Shown one piece after another: positions 16,729 through 24,593 of a DNA stretch of 64,000 nt (positions within the stretch are counted from its first letter, which is position 1; each line of letters begins with the position of its first letter). A program made the translations under genes and the position numbers. The notes below the pieces were generated by a model that made no database searches, was not told the origin of the DNA, and worked only from the letters and a program-made list of their open reading frames with translations. The stretch lies in the NCBI RefSeq assembly GCF_038019025.1, contig NZ_CP150496.1, forward strand, positions 2,558,001 to 2,622,000, given 5' to 3'. Origin of the DNA: Polaribacter marinaquae (GTDB lineage Bacteria > Bacteroidota > Bacteroidia > Flavobacteriales > Flavobacteriaceae).

Positions 16729-17523
16729 CTATTTCAATTTAAATAATTCAATTGTATAATCAAATAATTCCAATCCTCCCGATTTTCCGTGTCCTGGAAT
16801 TACAATTTTTGTTTTTGGATATTTTAATTTGATTTTGCGAACAGTCTCAGACCATTTTTCCGTGTTAGCATCTCCCAAATAACCCTTACTTGCTCCAACT
16901 TTTTTAATCAAACAGCCACCAAAGATGGCATTGTCTTCTGGAAAATATCCTATTATATTATCCTTAGTATGTCCTTCTCCAAAGTATTCTGCATGTACCT
17001 TTTTGTTACCAATGTTTAAAGTTTGATTATTGGCAAATTCTTTAATTGGTTTAGAGAAATTTTGACCATTGTTTTTAAGTAGTTCTATAGTTTGACTAGC
17101 AGCGTATGTTTGAATATTGTGTTTCTCAAATTCCTCTATTCCTCCAACACAATCTTTGTGAAAATGAGTTGGAATAATAGCTATTATTTCGGTTTTAAGT
17201 TTATTAGTAACGAAATCAATTAATTCTAATGAACTTTTGTTGTCCGTTGGCGTGTCAAAAACAATTCCTTTATTTTCATTTATAACTAACATTCCGTTAC
17301 AGCCTACTTTTCCATAATCATCCGTATTTAGATATGAAATATGTTCATAGATATGATTTGATAGTTTTTTAATAATCAAATTTTCGGTATGATAGATAGT
17401 CAAACTATCGACTGAATCTGTTTTAGTGTTTTCGGTATTAGTTTTTTGTTTTGATGATGACTCTTTGCACGAAATAAAGGTTAATCCTGAAAGAAGAAAG
17501 AGTGTTAATAGAAGTTTTGTCAT
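16729..17523 (-). CDS. Subclass B1 metallo-beta-lactamase, lipoprotein (cassette C6)
   Basis: A 264-residue metallo-beta-lactamase with a complete set of B1 zinc ligands. Site one: H120, H122 (THFHKDC) and H185 (GEGHTKDN). Site two: D124, C204 (FGGCLIK) and H245 (IPGH). The lysine after the cysteine (K207) and the GYLGDAN asparagine region typical of B1 enzymes are also present. These features place it near flavobacterial enzymes such as IND/BlaB, which hydrolyse carbapenems; activity here is inferred. A lipobox (LTFISC, Cys19) predicts anchoring to an envelope membrane. It is the only gene of C6, which makes it structurally analogous to lactamase cassettes of clinical integrons. Confidence 0.9.
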   Translation of the reverse strand: MTKLLLTLFLLSGLTFISCKESSSKQKTNTENTKTDSVDSLTIYHTENLIIKKLSNHIYEHISYLNTDDYGKVGCNGMLVINENKGIVFDTPTDNKSSLELIDFVTNKLKTEIIAIIPTHFHKDCVGGIEEFEKHNIQTYAASQTIELLKNNGQNFSKPIKEFANNQTLNIGNKKVHAEYFGEGHTKDNIIGYFPEDNAIFGGCLIKKVGASKGYLGDANTEKWSETVRKIKLKYPKTKIVIPGHGKSGGLELFDYTIELFKLK

Positions 17524-17560
17524 AAATTTCGTTTTTCTATTTAGGTTTTTTTTTGGTTGC

Positions 17561-17692
17561 TGCTAACGGTTTTGTATAAGATTAGTTGCGTGTTTTAAGC
17601 ACTAAAGTTAGTAAGTAAAACGCAGACTTAAAGTCTGCTAAGACTTTTGTATATAAGCTAAAATCAGCAATTAATTTTATACGGTGTTATAT
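17561..17692 (-). repeat. attC-like site 5 (3' end of cassette C5)
   Basis: A 132-bp imperfect palindrome. On the minus strand it opens ATATAAC (17686-17692) and closes GTTAGCA (17561-17567). The central hairpin is a variant, GCAGACTT/AAGTCTGC at 17622-17638. Confidence 0.85.
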
Positions 17693-17715
17693 TTAGTTAT
17701 TTTAAAAATATTTTA

Positions 17716-19572
17716 TTATTCAACAATTAATTTAATCATAGTCTTCTCAAAATTATTTTGAATATTAATAAAGTAAATTCCAGTCTCTAAATTTTTAACA
17801 CTGAAGGTTATTCCCGAAATTGATTTTTTTATTATTTCTAAATTTACTTGTTTCCCTTGCACATCGTAAATTGAAATATTAGAAATTGGATTTGAAGATT
17901 TTATGCTAACTAAACCATCTGTTGGGTTTGGAAACATTAAAATATTTTTCATAGTTGTTTCATTCAAACCTAAAATATTAGAAGCATCTTCTAATTCCCA
18001 CTGAGCACTTTGCCAATTTGTATTAATTGAGCTATGCTCTGCGTAACCCAAATCATTTTCAATATTAATGTATTGGTTAGAAGCAGATTTATTTAGAAAT
18101 CTAATATGTGTGCCGTTAACAGTTCTTTTTTCCCAAAGAGAACTTTGTACATTTAAGTCTATGGATGAGCATTCCAACGAACCAGTTTGGTTTTCAATAT
18201 GTATTTTATCTCCTGAGATTGCATTTTCTAAATAGTAATAGCCATTTCCTGCGATTATTAGTTTCCATTTGAAAGTATCATCACTTGTTTCTGCACTATA
18301 TCTAACGACACCTCCATCTTGAAATAAGTAATTGCTATTGAACCTATTCTTTATATAATATAGTTTTTGATTATTTAGATCTTCAATATTATCCATAAGT
18401 GCTATGGCATTACTCACCTGATAGGTTATAAAGTAGTCTCTAGATTGATTTAATATATTTTTAATGCTTTGATCATTTGAGTGTTTTTTCCTCAGATCGA
18501 ATAAACGATATATCTGTTGGAGTTCGTATTCAGAATACGAAACACCTAATTTTATTTGTAGGTTGGTTAACATTTTGAATCCATATTCATAAGTAGGCTC
18601 AAACATTGTTCCTTCTCCAAAATCATTCCAAGTCACTAATTGCAATGCATCTATTGATGTTTTATTCTGTATTGCCATGTCAAGTGTTTGATTCAATAAT
18701 TCTCCATCATTGTGATTTAGATAAAAATAATTATTACCCCAACCACCTTCTGCATAGAAATCTTTAAAACCAGGATAAGCACAACCCATAGCAAAGTCTA
18801 GAGATGGAGCTACAGATTCATAAAAATAATTAATACCCGAAACACCACTATCAATTACCCAATCATATCCGCCTCCTGCATTTTGCCCAACTTTATATTT
18901 ATCCCAATATAGAGGCAAAAAAACGACATCTTCTCCAGTTGCAGTCATTGCGTAATCCCAACTAGCTTCATCGTTAATATTAATAGGTCCAAATATTCCA
19001 AAAAAGGGTTTTCCTGAGCTGGTTCGTATAAAGTTATTATTTAGAAAATAATTATTTTTCAGATATTCTATATTTATATGAACATAGTCAACAGGGTTCA
19101 AGCCATTTTCACTACCAACAAATCGGTCTTCCATTATGACACTAAAATCCATATCAAGCACTTTAGATTTATCTGCAATAGCATTAGAATTTTCAAGTAA
19201 TAAATCAATATCACCATTAGTGCCAACCTTGCCATACCAGTTAATCAAAATTCCATCAACACCACTATATTTCATAAGTAAAAAATGGTATTCAATAACA
19301 TCTGGGTCTTGACTGTCGTATGGTCCAATTAAAGGGTAATAATGTGAAGCAATTTCTCGTTCTCCAGTAATTTCATCAACTATTACATTGGGATTTTTAT
19401 TAGCCATTGTCCAATGTGATCCCCAATTATTATTATAATTAGGAGAATCAAACCAAGGCATATAATGCATATAAACAGGCTTATCGAATGTTTCAGTCTG
19501 TTGTGAAAATGTAGTATAAAAGCACCCAACAAAAAATAATATAGAACAATATTTAAAAAAGGTTTTACTCAT
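17716..19572 (-). CDS. Secreted GH99/GH71-like glycoside hydrolase with ricin-like and type IX sorting domains (cassette C5)
   Basis: A 618-residue exported protein. Residues 1-23 form a signal peptide. Residues about 28-370 resemble the GH99/GH71 clan of alpha-mannan and alpha-glucan acting enzymes (VYMHYMPWFDSP at the start, YHFLLMKYSGVDGILINWYG, LVTWNDFGEGTMFEPT). Residues about 400-530 show three related lobes with repeated Trp motifs (KWKL, WEKR, WELED), like a ricin-type carbohydrate-binding trefoil. The last 75 residues (MFPNPTDGLVSI to the end) are a type A sorting tail for type IX secretion. The exact substrate cannot be read. Sole gene of C5. Confidence 0.8.
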   Translation of the reverse strand: MSKTFFKYCSILFFVGCFYTTFSQQTETFDKPVYMHYMPWFDSPNYNNNWGSHWTMANKNPNVIVDEITGEREIASHYYPLIGPYDSQDPDVIEYHFLLMKYSGVDGILINWYGKVGTNGDIDLLLENSNAIADKSKVLDMDFSVIMEDRFVGSENGLNPVDYVHINIEYLKNNYFLNNNFIRTSSGKPFFGIFGPININDEASWDYAMTATGEDVVFLPLYWDKYKVGQNAGGGYDWVIDSGVSGINYFYESVAPSLDFAMGCAYPGFKDFYAEGGWGNNYFYLNHNDGELLNQTLDMAIQNKTSIDALQLVTWNDFGEGTMFEPTYEYGFKMLTNLQIKLGVSYSEYELQQIYRLFDLRKKHSNDQSIKNILNQSRDYFITYQVSNAIALMDNIEDLNNQKLYYIKNRFNSNYLFQDGGVVRYSAETSDDTFKWKLIIAGNGYYYLENAISGDKIHIENQTGSLECSSIDLNVQSSLWEKRTVNGTHIRFLNKSASNQYINIENDLGYAEHSSINTNWQSAQWELEDASNILGLNETTMKNILMFPNPTDGLVSIKSSNPISNISIYDVQGKQVNLEIIKKSISGITFSVKNLETGIYFINIQNNFEKTMIKLIVE

Positions 19573-19586
19573 AGTTTTTCAATTAA

Positions 19587-19716
19587 ATATAACGGTTTGT
19601 ATATGAAAAGTAGCGGATTTTATGCACGAACTTTTCGGAAAGCAAGATACTTAATTAAATGCAAAAACGGTTCAGGTTAGCACCTAAACCGCTATTTTTT
19701 ATATACGTTGTTACCC
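19587..19716 (-). repeat. attC-like site 4 (3' end of cassette C4), class B
   Basis: A 130-bp site. On the minus strand it opens GGGTAAC (19710-19716) and closes GTTATAT (19587-19593). Outer arms TTGTATATGAAAAGTAGCGG and CCGCTATTTTTTATATACG pair. The centre has its own hairpin, AACGGTTCAGGTTAGCACCT region. Confidence 0.8.
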
Positions 19717-19743
19717 ACTGGCTTTTCAATTCAGCTTGGTTTT

Positions 19744-19832
19744 CAGCGTTGGCAAAGACATACTCTTTTGCAATTTTTGGCTTGAGTGTCGGCTGGTGCG
19801 AATTGCAAATGTGTTTGGCTTTTAGCGTTGGC
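19744..19832. repeat. E element 1 (left inner edge of cassette C4)
   Basis: An imperfect palindrome: GCGTTGGC, arm CATACTCTTTTGCAATT, a loop, then AATTGCAAATGTGTTTG and another GCGTTGGC. Shared plan with elements 2-4: five to seven variable paired bases, TC, TTTTG plus paired bases, loop with GTTGG, complementary bases plus CAAA, TGT, closing paired bases. Confidence 0.7.
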
Positions 19833-19844
19833 TATTATTTGTAT

Positions 19845-20531
19845 TTATAGATAAAAGCTAAAAACCCTAAAAAAATAAAAACTTAAATACAGTAGGGCAA
19901 TTCCGCTCAATATTTGAATACTTTTTCTTAACCAAGATAATTTGGCAAGTTTTGAAACAGAACTTGAAAAAAGACCTACAACCAAAAAAGGAAGTCCTCT
20001 CCCAATACCAAAGCTCAAGGCGAGAAGTAAACCATATATTAAACTTGCTTTTGCAACTGCAAATGACAATAAGAGCAATAAAGGAGCGGCTGATGTACCT
20101 AAACTAAATACAAATCCGTATATGAATGAACCGCCAATTCCGGGTTTTCGCAAAGATTCAAGTTGTTTTACACGCAAATATGGTCCGTAAAACGCAATTC
20201 CTGCTGCGATTAGCGATATTATTGCCATACTTAAAGCCCAATATTTCCCAAATACTTCAGTTAGGAAAATTCCAGAATAACCTGCAATGGCTCCTAATAA
20301 TGTCAAACAAAATACAATGCCGATAAAAAATGAAAAAGTAATTGCAAATCCTGTTTTTGATTCTCGAACAGAAGTACTTCCAACATAACCCGCAAATCCA
20401 AGTCCAACAGGTAATGTACAAGGACAAACGCCACTTGAAATCAATCCTGCCACAAAAGCAATACCTAAACTTAAAATTGAGCCGTCTTGAAATGCAGCTG
20501 TAAATTCATTTAGAAATTGCTCCAGATTCAT
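19845..20531 (-). CDS. CcdA/DsbD-family transmembrane thiol transporter (cassette C4)
   Basis: A 228-residue protein with six predicted membrane helices of the CcdA/DsbD transmembrane family, which carries reducing equivalents across the membrane. The conserved pair of cysteines with prolines sits in SSGVCPCTLPVGLGF (Cys36 and Cys38), while the partner cysteine expected in helix 4 is not obvious (FSLGTSAAPLLLL). That suggests a transport rather than a classical reductase role. Its start overlaps the stop of the HMA lipoprotein gene by 4 bp, so they are translationally coupled in a metal-handling operon. Confidence 0.8.
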   Translation of the reverse strand: MNLEQFLNEFTAAFQDGSILSLGIAFVAGLISSGVCPCTLPVGLGFAGYVGSTSVRESKTGFAITFSFFIGIVFCLTLLGAIAGYSGIFLTEVFGKYWALSMAIISLIAAGIAFYGPYLRVKQLESLRKPGIGGSFIYGFVFSLGTSAAPLLLLLSFAVAKASLIYGLLLALSFGIGRGLPFLVVGLFSSSVSKLAKLSWLRKSIQILSGIALLYLSFYFFRVFSFYL

Positions 20532-20860
20532 TGAGGTAGTTTTTTTACAGTCCCAGCTTTATATCCAATTTTATCAATAGTTTGTTTTATTTTGTCTAAT
20601 GAAATATTATTTGGATTGTATTGTAGCGTTGCACTTTTGTTTTCAAGACTAACTTTCACTTCATTTATGCCGTCTAAATCAGAAAGGGTTTTTCTTACGT
20701 TTGCCACACAAGACATACAGCTCATTCCTTCAATAGAAATTTCAACAGAAACGTTATCAACTTGATTTACGTCAGTTTGCTTACTTTTATTGCTGTTTTC
20801 AGCACAACCCATTAAAAGCATAAATAGTAACAATAATGAAGAATTGAAAACGGTTTTCAT
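20528..20860 (-). CDS. Heavy-metal-binding (HMA) lipoprotein (cassette C4)
   Basis: A 110-residue protein with a lipoprotein signal (MLLMGC, Cys19), a short polar linker, and one ferredoxin-like HMA domain with metal site GMSCMSCV at residues about 44-51. Such domains bind Cu(I), Hg(II) or similar soft metals. Envelope location is predicted, so it may deliver metal to or from the CcdA-like protein encoded next in the operon (4-bp overlap). It also overlaps the upstream regulator gene by 4 bp. A MerP-like role is possible. Confidence 0.85.
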   Translation of the reverse strand: MKTVFNSSLLLLFMLLMGCAENSNKSKQTDVNQVDNVSVEISIEGMSCMSCVANVRKTLSDLDGINEVKVSLENKSATLQYNPNNISLDKIKQTIDKIGYKAGTVKKLPQ

Positions 20861-21438
20861 ATAACAGCTTTTTTGGGTTCATATCCTGATTTGGTCAAGG
20901 CATTTTCTATTTCTGATTCATTTATCTTGTCTGGATTAAATTCCACTCGTACCGATTTCTGTATCGCTTTGGTTTTTACCTTTTTAATTCCTTCTAATTC
21001 TTTTAAAATGTCCGTTATTTTTTCAGCACATCCTTGACAAACCATATTGTCAATTGTTAGAGTTATAGTTTGCATATTTTTTTCTGTATTTGTTTGTAGA
21101 AATTCATAAATAGATTCAATTTCTTTCATTTTGTCTGTAAGCTCGTAAAGATTTAAGTTTGGGAATTGCTTTCTTATGGTTGCAATTTTTTCCTCCTGAC
21201 CGCAATTGCCTGGGCAAGTTTCTAATGCTTCTGCAATTCTAATTGCCAATGTTTTTCTGAATACTTCATCTAAAAGAAGATGCTGGGCTTTTTCAAACCC
21301 TTTATTAACAGCTTTAAACTGATTGAGAATTTGAGCTGGATTATCACTTTTATCAAGCATTTTTATAATCCCTTCTACTTGTCCATTGATACTTTTTAGG
21401 CGGTCTTTGAGGTCTTTTGTTAAATCTTTCGGTAACAT
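20857..21438 (-). CDS. CsoR-like metal-sensing repressor fused to an HMA domain (cassette C4)
   Basis: A 193-residue fusion. Residues 1-115 are a CsoR/RcnR/FrmR-type all-helical repressor (RLKSINGQVEGIIKMLD). Residues 122-193 are an HMA domain with CxxC at 134-137 (NMVCQGCAEKI). The usual CsoR ligands appear replaced: the family Cys before the DIL segment is Ala (NPAQILNQ), and the His/Cys pair in helix 2 is absent. A new pair, CPGNC at 75-79, follows. Metal sensing may therefore use the CPGNC or the HMA site. The start at 21438 (MLPKDLTK) is preferred over one seven codons upstream. It probably autoregulates this operon. Confidence 0.82.
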   Translation of the reverse strand: MLPKDLTKDLKDRLKSINGQVEGIIKMLDKSDNPAQILNQFKAVNKGFEKAQHLLLDEVFRKTLAIRIAEALETCPGNCGQEEKIATIRKQFPNLNLYELTDKMKEIESIYEFLQTNTEKNMQTITLTIDNMVCQGCAEKITDILKELEGIKKVKTKAIQKSVRVEFNPDKINESEIENALTKSGYEPKKAVI

Positions 21439-21453
21439 AATAATTTCAATTAA

Positions 21454-21492
21454 ATACATTCCAAACGCTGAAAATCAGCGTTTGGAATGTAT
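21454..21492. promoter_or_regulatory. Perfect 18-bp inverted repeat upstream of the CsoR-like gene
   Basis: ATACATTCCAAACGCTGA and its exact complement are separated by AAA. It lies between the thioredoxin-like stop codon (21517) and the CsoR-like start (21438). It has no clear T run, so it may be an attenuator hairpin or repressor operator rather than a plain terminator. Confidence 0.7.
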
Positions 21493-21516
21493 TGATGATA
21501 AATTTAGCGACTTTTT

Positions 21517-21789
21517 TTACATTGCTTTTCCAATTCCAGCAGCGATTAATTCATCTTTGTTTACTCCTGTGTCTTTGCAGCAGTTAAGTAATTTTCCATT
21601 TACGGCTACAGCAGGCAAAGAAGTGATGTTATATCCCTTCATTTTGTCAATACATACTTTAGAGTCGCATTGCTCAACTGTATTATAAACTGTAACTTCG
21701 CAAGAGTCGCAAGCCATTTCTTTTACCATCTTTACTACTGGTTCACATACTGGACATCCAGCTGTAAATACTTCAATTTGTCGTTTCAT
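21517..21789 (-). CDS. Thioredoxin-fold protein with CPVC site (cassette C4)
   Basis: A 90-residue small thioredoxin/glutaredoxin-like protein. The active-site-type motif AGCPVCEPV is at residues 10-18 and the cis-proline region is SLPAVAVNGKLL. It is unusually Cys-rich, with ACDSC, EQCDSKVC and NCC in addition, suggesting metal or persulfide binding. It is the first gene of the C4 operon, upstream of a metal-responsive repressor, an HMA lipoprotein and a CcdA-like protein. No signal peptide, so cytoplasmic. The metal (mercury, copper or other) is not determined. Confidence 0.82.
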   Translation of the reverse strand: MKRQIEVFTAGCPVCEPVVKMVKEMACDSCEVTVYNTVEQCDSKVCIDKMKGYNITSLPAVAVNGKLLNCCKDTGVNKDELIAAGIGKAM

Positions 21790-21890
21790 CTTTTTAAGAT
21801 TTTAATGATTAAAATTAATTACACTACAAAGATGGGGTCGGTATAGGGGAGGTCTCCAAATTTATTTTCAATTATTTTCTGTTTACGGTC

Positions 21891-21981
21891 GAGCGTTGGA
21901 GAAATTAGGCTCTTTTGGTTTTTCAGCGTTGGATTTGTGTGTCGGAAAAAACCAAATGTGCCTAATGTGCGGTTGGCTTTT
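21891..21981. repeat. E element 3 (right inner edge of cassette C4)
   Basis: The same plan as element 1 but with different, compensated arms: ATTAGGC-TC-TTTTGGTTTTT pairs with AAAAAACCAAA-TGT-GCCTAAT. GCGTTGG occurs before the arm and in the loop. It lies between the thioredoxin-like gene and attC3. Confidence 0.7.
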
Positions 21982-21989
21982 CAGCTTGT

Positions 21990-22185
21990 GGGTAACGGTC
22001 TTGTGTATGAAACGTAGCGTATAAATAAACGCTAACTTTTCGGATTTAGCACGAGCCGAATTTTTTATTTTTATGTTTTATTTTCTTTTATAAATATAAC
22101 CAAATAAAAAATTTGGCGTACTTTGTAAATTAGCAAAACCTCTCAGAAAGCCTATAATAGCTATGTTTTATACACGTTGTTGTGC
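21990..22185 (-). repeat. attC-like site 3 (3' end of cassette C3), long class C
   Basis: A 196-bp site. On the minus strand it opens GCACAAC (22179-22185) and closes GTTACCC (21990-21996). Outer arms CTTGTGTATGAAACGTAGC and GCTATGTTTTATACACG pair. Interior blocks TTTTTATTTT, GTTTTAT and CCAAAT are shared with site 6. Confidence 0.75.
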
Positions 22186-22240
22186 ATAGTGCTTTTCGCG
22201 TTCAGCTTGGTTTTCCGATGTTTGTTATTTAGTTCGGATT

Positions 22241-22327
22241 GAGCGTTGGCAAGACATACTCTTTTGGAATTTTTGGCGTAGCGTTGGCTGTAGCGAATTG
22301 CAAATGTGTATGGCTTTTGGCGTTGGC
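22241..22327. repeat. E element 2 (left inner edge of cassette C3)
   Basis: Arms CATAC-TC-TTTTGGAATT and AATTGCAAA-TGT-GTATG pair, flanked by GCGTTGGC on both sides with a third copy in the loop. It is close in sequence to element 1. It lies between the attC3 edge and the hsdM stop codon. Confidence 0.7.
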
Positions 22328-22328
22328 A

Positions 22329-24593
22329 TTAAAAAGATTCATTTAAAATTGAATCAATAAGATTTTCAGAAAGACTATTTTGACTTTCGATTTCTAATTC
22401 TAATTCTTCACATTTTTTCAATAAGTTATTTACCTGTTCTATTATATGTTTTTGTTCTTCTAGAGGTGGAATTGGAATTGGGCAAGATAAAATTTGACTT
22501 TTTTTCAGATTTGTTTGTTTTTTTCCATCATTAAAATTCAAGTAATATTTATTTCTATCTAAAACCATTTTTAAGTATTCAGGATGAATACCACATAATG
22601 ATTTTAAACATCCAATTCTTTGGTTTAGTGTATATAAGTTGTTTTCCTCTACAAGATAGCATCTACTTAAAGCTCTGCCGTTTGGAACATCACTCATTAC
22701 TATGGCAATATCATTTTTTTTAAGAGGAACTAATATTTCAGTACTGTATTTTTTAACTGAACCATTTGTTGAGACAAATTTTGAGTTTACTAAAATATAT
22801 TGACCACTTGAATCAACTAATTTTTCGTGAGCCTTACCATTATAAAATATTGAAACATTATCAAGTATATTCCAACACCAATGGTTTGGTACTTCATACG
22901 GTATTGCTTGTTTTTCAATTGGAATTACTGATTTTTCAGGTTTAAGTCTTTCTTCTTCAAAAATGATTGCTTTTTCTTCCAACATTTTATCAGAGAGTAA
23001 CTCTCCAGACTTGAATTCTTGTTTATCGCTAAAATCTTTACTTAAATTTCCTTTTAGCCCTTCTAGAATAATAACTTTCTTGAATTTATTAATAAAATCT
23101 ATGTTTAGGAACAAAGAATTATTATTTTGAAGAAGTTTGTCTAGAACTGGAATTCTGTTAAATAAAATATTTTTTGATATTGTAGAGAATGTTTGTTGAA
23201 CTGAAGTCAGTTTGTTGTTATATTTTTCATATAATTCAATAGCAGGAATATGTTTTATTTTCTCTTGATAAGGATTTTTAATATCTAAATCCCAATCTTT
23301 CAATTCTGAAACATTTACTTTCCAAGAAACTGAAGATTCTTCTCTATTTTGCCACCATTTTATAATTGGTTGAAATTCATCAAATTCAATAGGTTTAGTT
23401 TTAGAGTAGCTTTTTTGACCTTTGGGTAATTTATGCTCATAGTACCAAATATCATTTGTTTTCTTTCCTTTTTCAAAAAAAAGCAGATTTGTTCTAACTG
23501 CTGCTGGAAAAAATGTACTAGTCGGCATTCTAATAATTGTATGCAGATTACATTCTGTTAATAGTTTTTTATGTATTCGAGCTTTTACTCCTTCGCCTTT
23601 AATACATCCATCAGGTAAAACAATTGCAGCTCTACCATTATGGTTTAATAATTTTAACATTAGTACAACAAATAAATCTGCTGATTCACGACAACGAAAA
23701 GAACTCGGAAAGTTTGATTCTACACCTTCAGCTATACTTGCACCAAATGGTGGATTAGCTAATATTACATCTACTTGGTCTTTTTTACTAATACTATTAT
23801 ATTCCTTTTTTAGACTATCAATATAATGATAGTCAGGAACATCCATTTCGTGTAAAATTAAATTGGTTAGACCTAAGACGTATGCTACAGGTTTTAATTC
23901 CCATCCTGTAATACTTTTTTGCAGAAGATGCTCGTCTTCTACAGTATTTACATAATTTTCTCTAACGTGGTCTATTGCTGCGCTTAAAAAACCTCCTGTA
24001 CCAGCTGCAGGGTCAAGTACTTTTTCACCCAATCTTGGATTGGTCATTTGTGTCATAAACTGTGTTACTGCTCTTGGTGTGTAGTATTCACCTTTATTAC
24101 CTGCATCACGCAATTCTTGTAAAATACTTTCGTAAATATTGCCGAAAATGTGCTTATCGTTAGAATTGTTAAAGTCAATTTCATTGAGTTTATTTATGAC
24201 TTTTCGCATTTCGTAACCACTCTTCATATAGTTATTTGAACCATCAAAAACTTCTTTCGCTATGGCAGCACGTTTTGGATTATTAATACTTGTGAGATTA
24301 CGTAAAGTGGCAAATAATCCTCTGTTGTTTTGGGCGTTACTGTCTATAAATTCCAATAAATCATCTCCTGTAATTCCTTCTGGGTCACTTGCCCAAGTTC
24401 TCCATTGAAATTGCTCTGGAATTACCGACTGATAATCGTCTTTTAAAATTTCTAATTCTTGGTCTTTGTCGTCAATAATTTTTAAAAAGAGCATCCAACC
24501 TAATTGCTCTAATCTTTGGGCATCACCAGAAATCCCTCTGTCTTGACGCATTATATTTCTTATGCTGCTTACTACTGCTGCTACGTTTGCCAT
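22329..24593 (-). CDS. hsdM: Type I restriction-modification methyltransferase fused to a half specificity subunit (cassette C3)
   Basis: A 754-residue fusion. Residues 1-160 are the HsdM N-terminal helical domain. The N6-adenine methyltransferase core has the SAM motif DPAAGTGGFL at 194-203 and the catalytic motif NPPFG at 280-284. Residues about 564-754 look like one HsdS half: a single target-recognition domain (PNHWCWNILDNVSIFYNGK) followed by IPIPPLEEQKHIIEQV and a coiled coil. A single half would give a palindromic or dimer-assembled recognition site. There is no separate hsdS gene. Its ATG directly follows the hsdR stop codon (TAAATG), so the two are coupled. Confidence 0.9.
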   Translation of the reverse strand: MANVAAVVSSIRNIMRQDRGISGDAQRLEQLGWMLFLKIIDDKDQELEILKDDYQSVIPEQFQWRTWASDPEGITGDDLLEFIDSNAQNNRGLFATLRNLTSINNPKRAAIAKEVFDGSNNYMKSGYEMRKVINKLNEIDFNNSNDKHIFGNIYESILQELRDAGNKGEYYTPRAVTQFMTQMTNPRLGEKVLDPAAGTGGFLSAAIDHVRENYVNTVEDEHLLQKSITGWELKPVAYVLGLTNLILHEMDVPDYHYIDSLKKEYNSISKKDQVDVILANPPFGASIAEGVESNFPSSFRCRESADLFVVLMLKLLNHNGRAAIVLPDGCIKGEGVKARIHKKLLTECNLHTIIRMPTSTFFPAAVRTNLLFFEKGKKTNDIWYYEHKLPKGQKSYSKTKPIEFDEFQPIIKWWQNREESSVSWKVNVSELKDWDLDIKNPYQEKIKHIPAIELYEKYNNKLTSVQQTFSTISKNILFNRIPVLDKLLQNNNSLFLNIDFINKFKKVIILEGLKGNLSKDFSDKQEFKSGELLSDKMLEEKAIIFEEERLKPEKSVIPIEKQAIPYEVPNHWCWNILDNVSIFYNGKAHEKLVDSSGQYILVNSKFVSTNGSVKKYSTEILVPLKKNDIAIVMSDVPNGRALSRCYLVEENNLYTLNQRIGCLKSLCGIHPEYLKMVLDRNKYYLNFNDGKKQTNLKKSQILSCPIPIPPLEEQKHIIEQVNNLLKKCEELELEIESQNSLSENLIDSILNESF

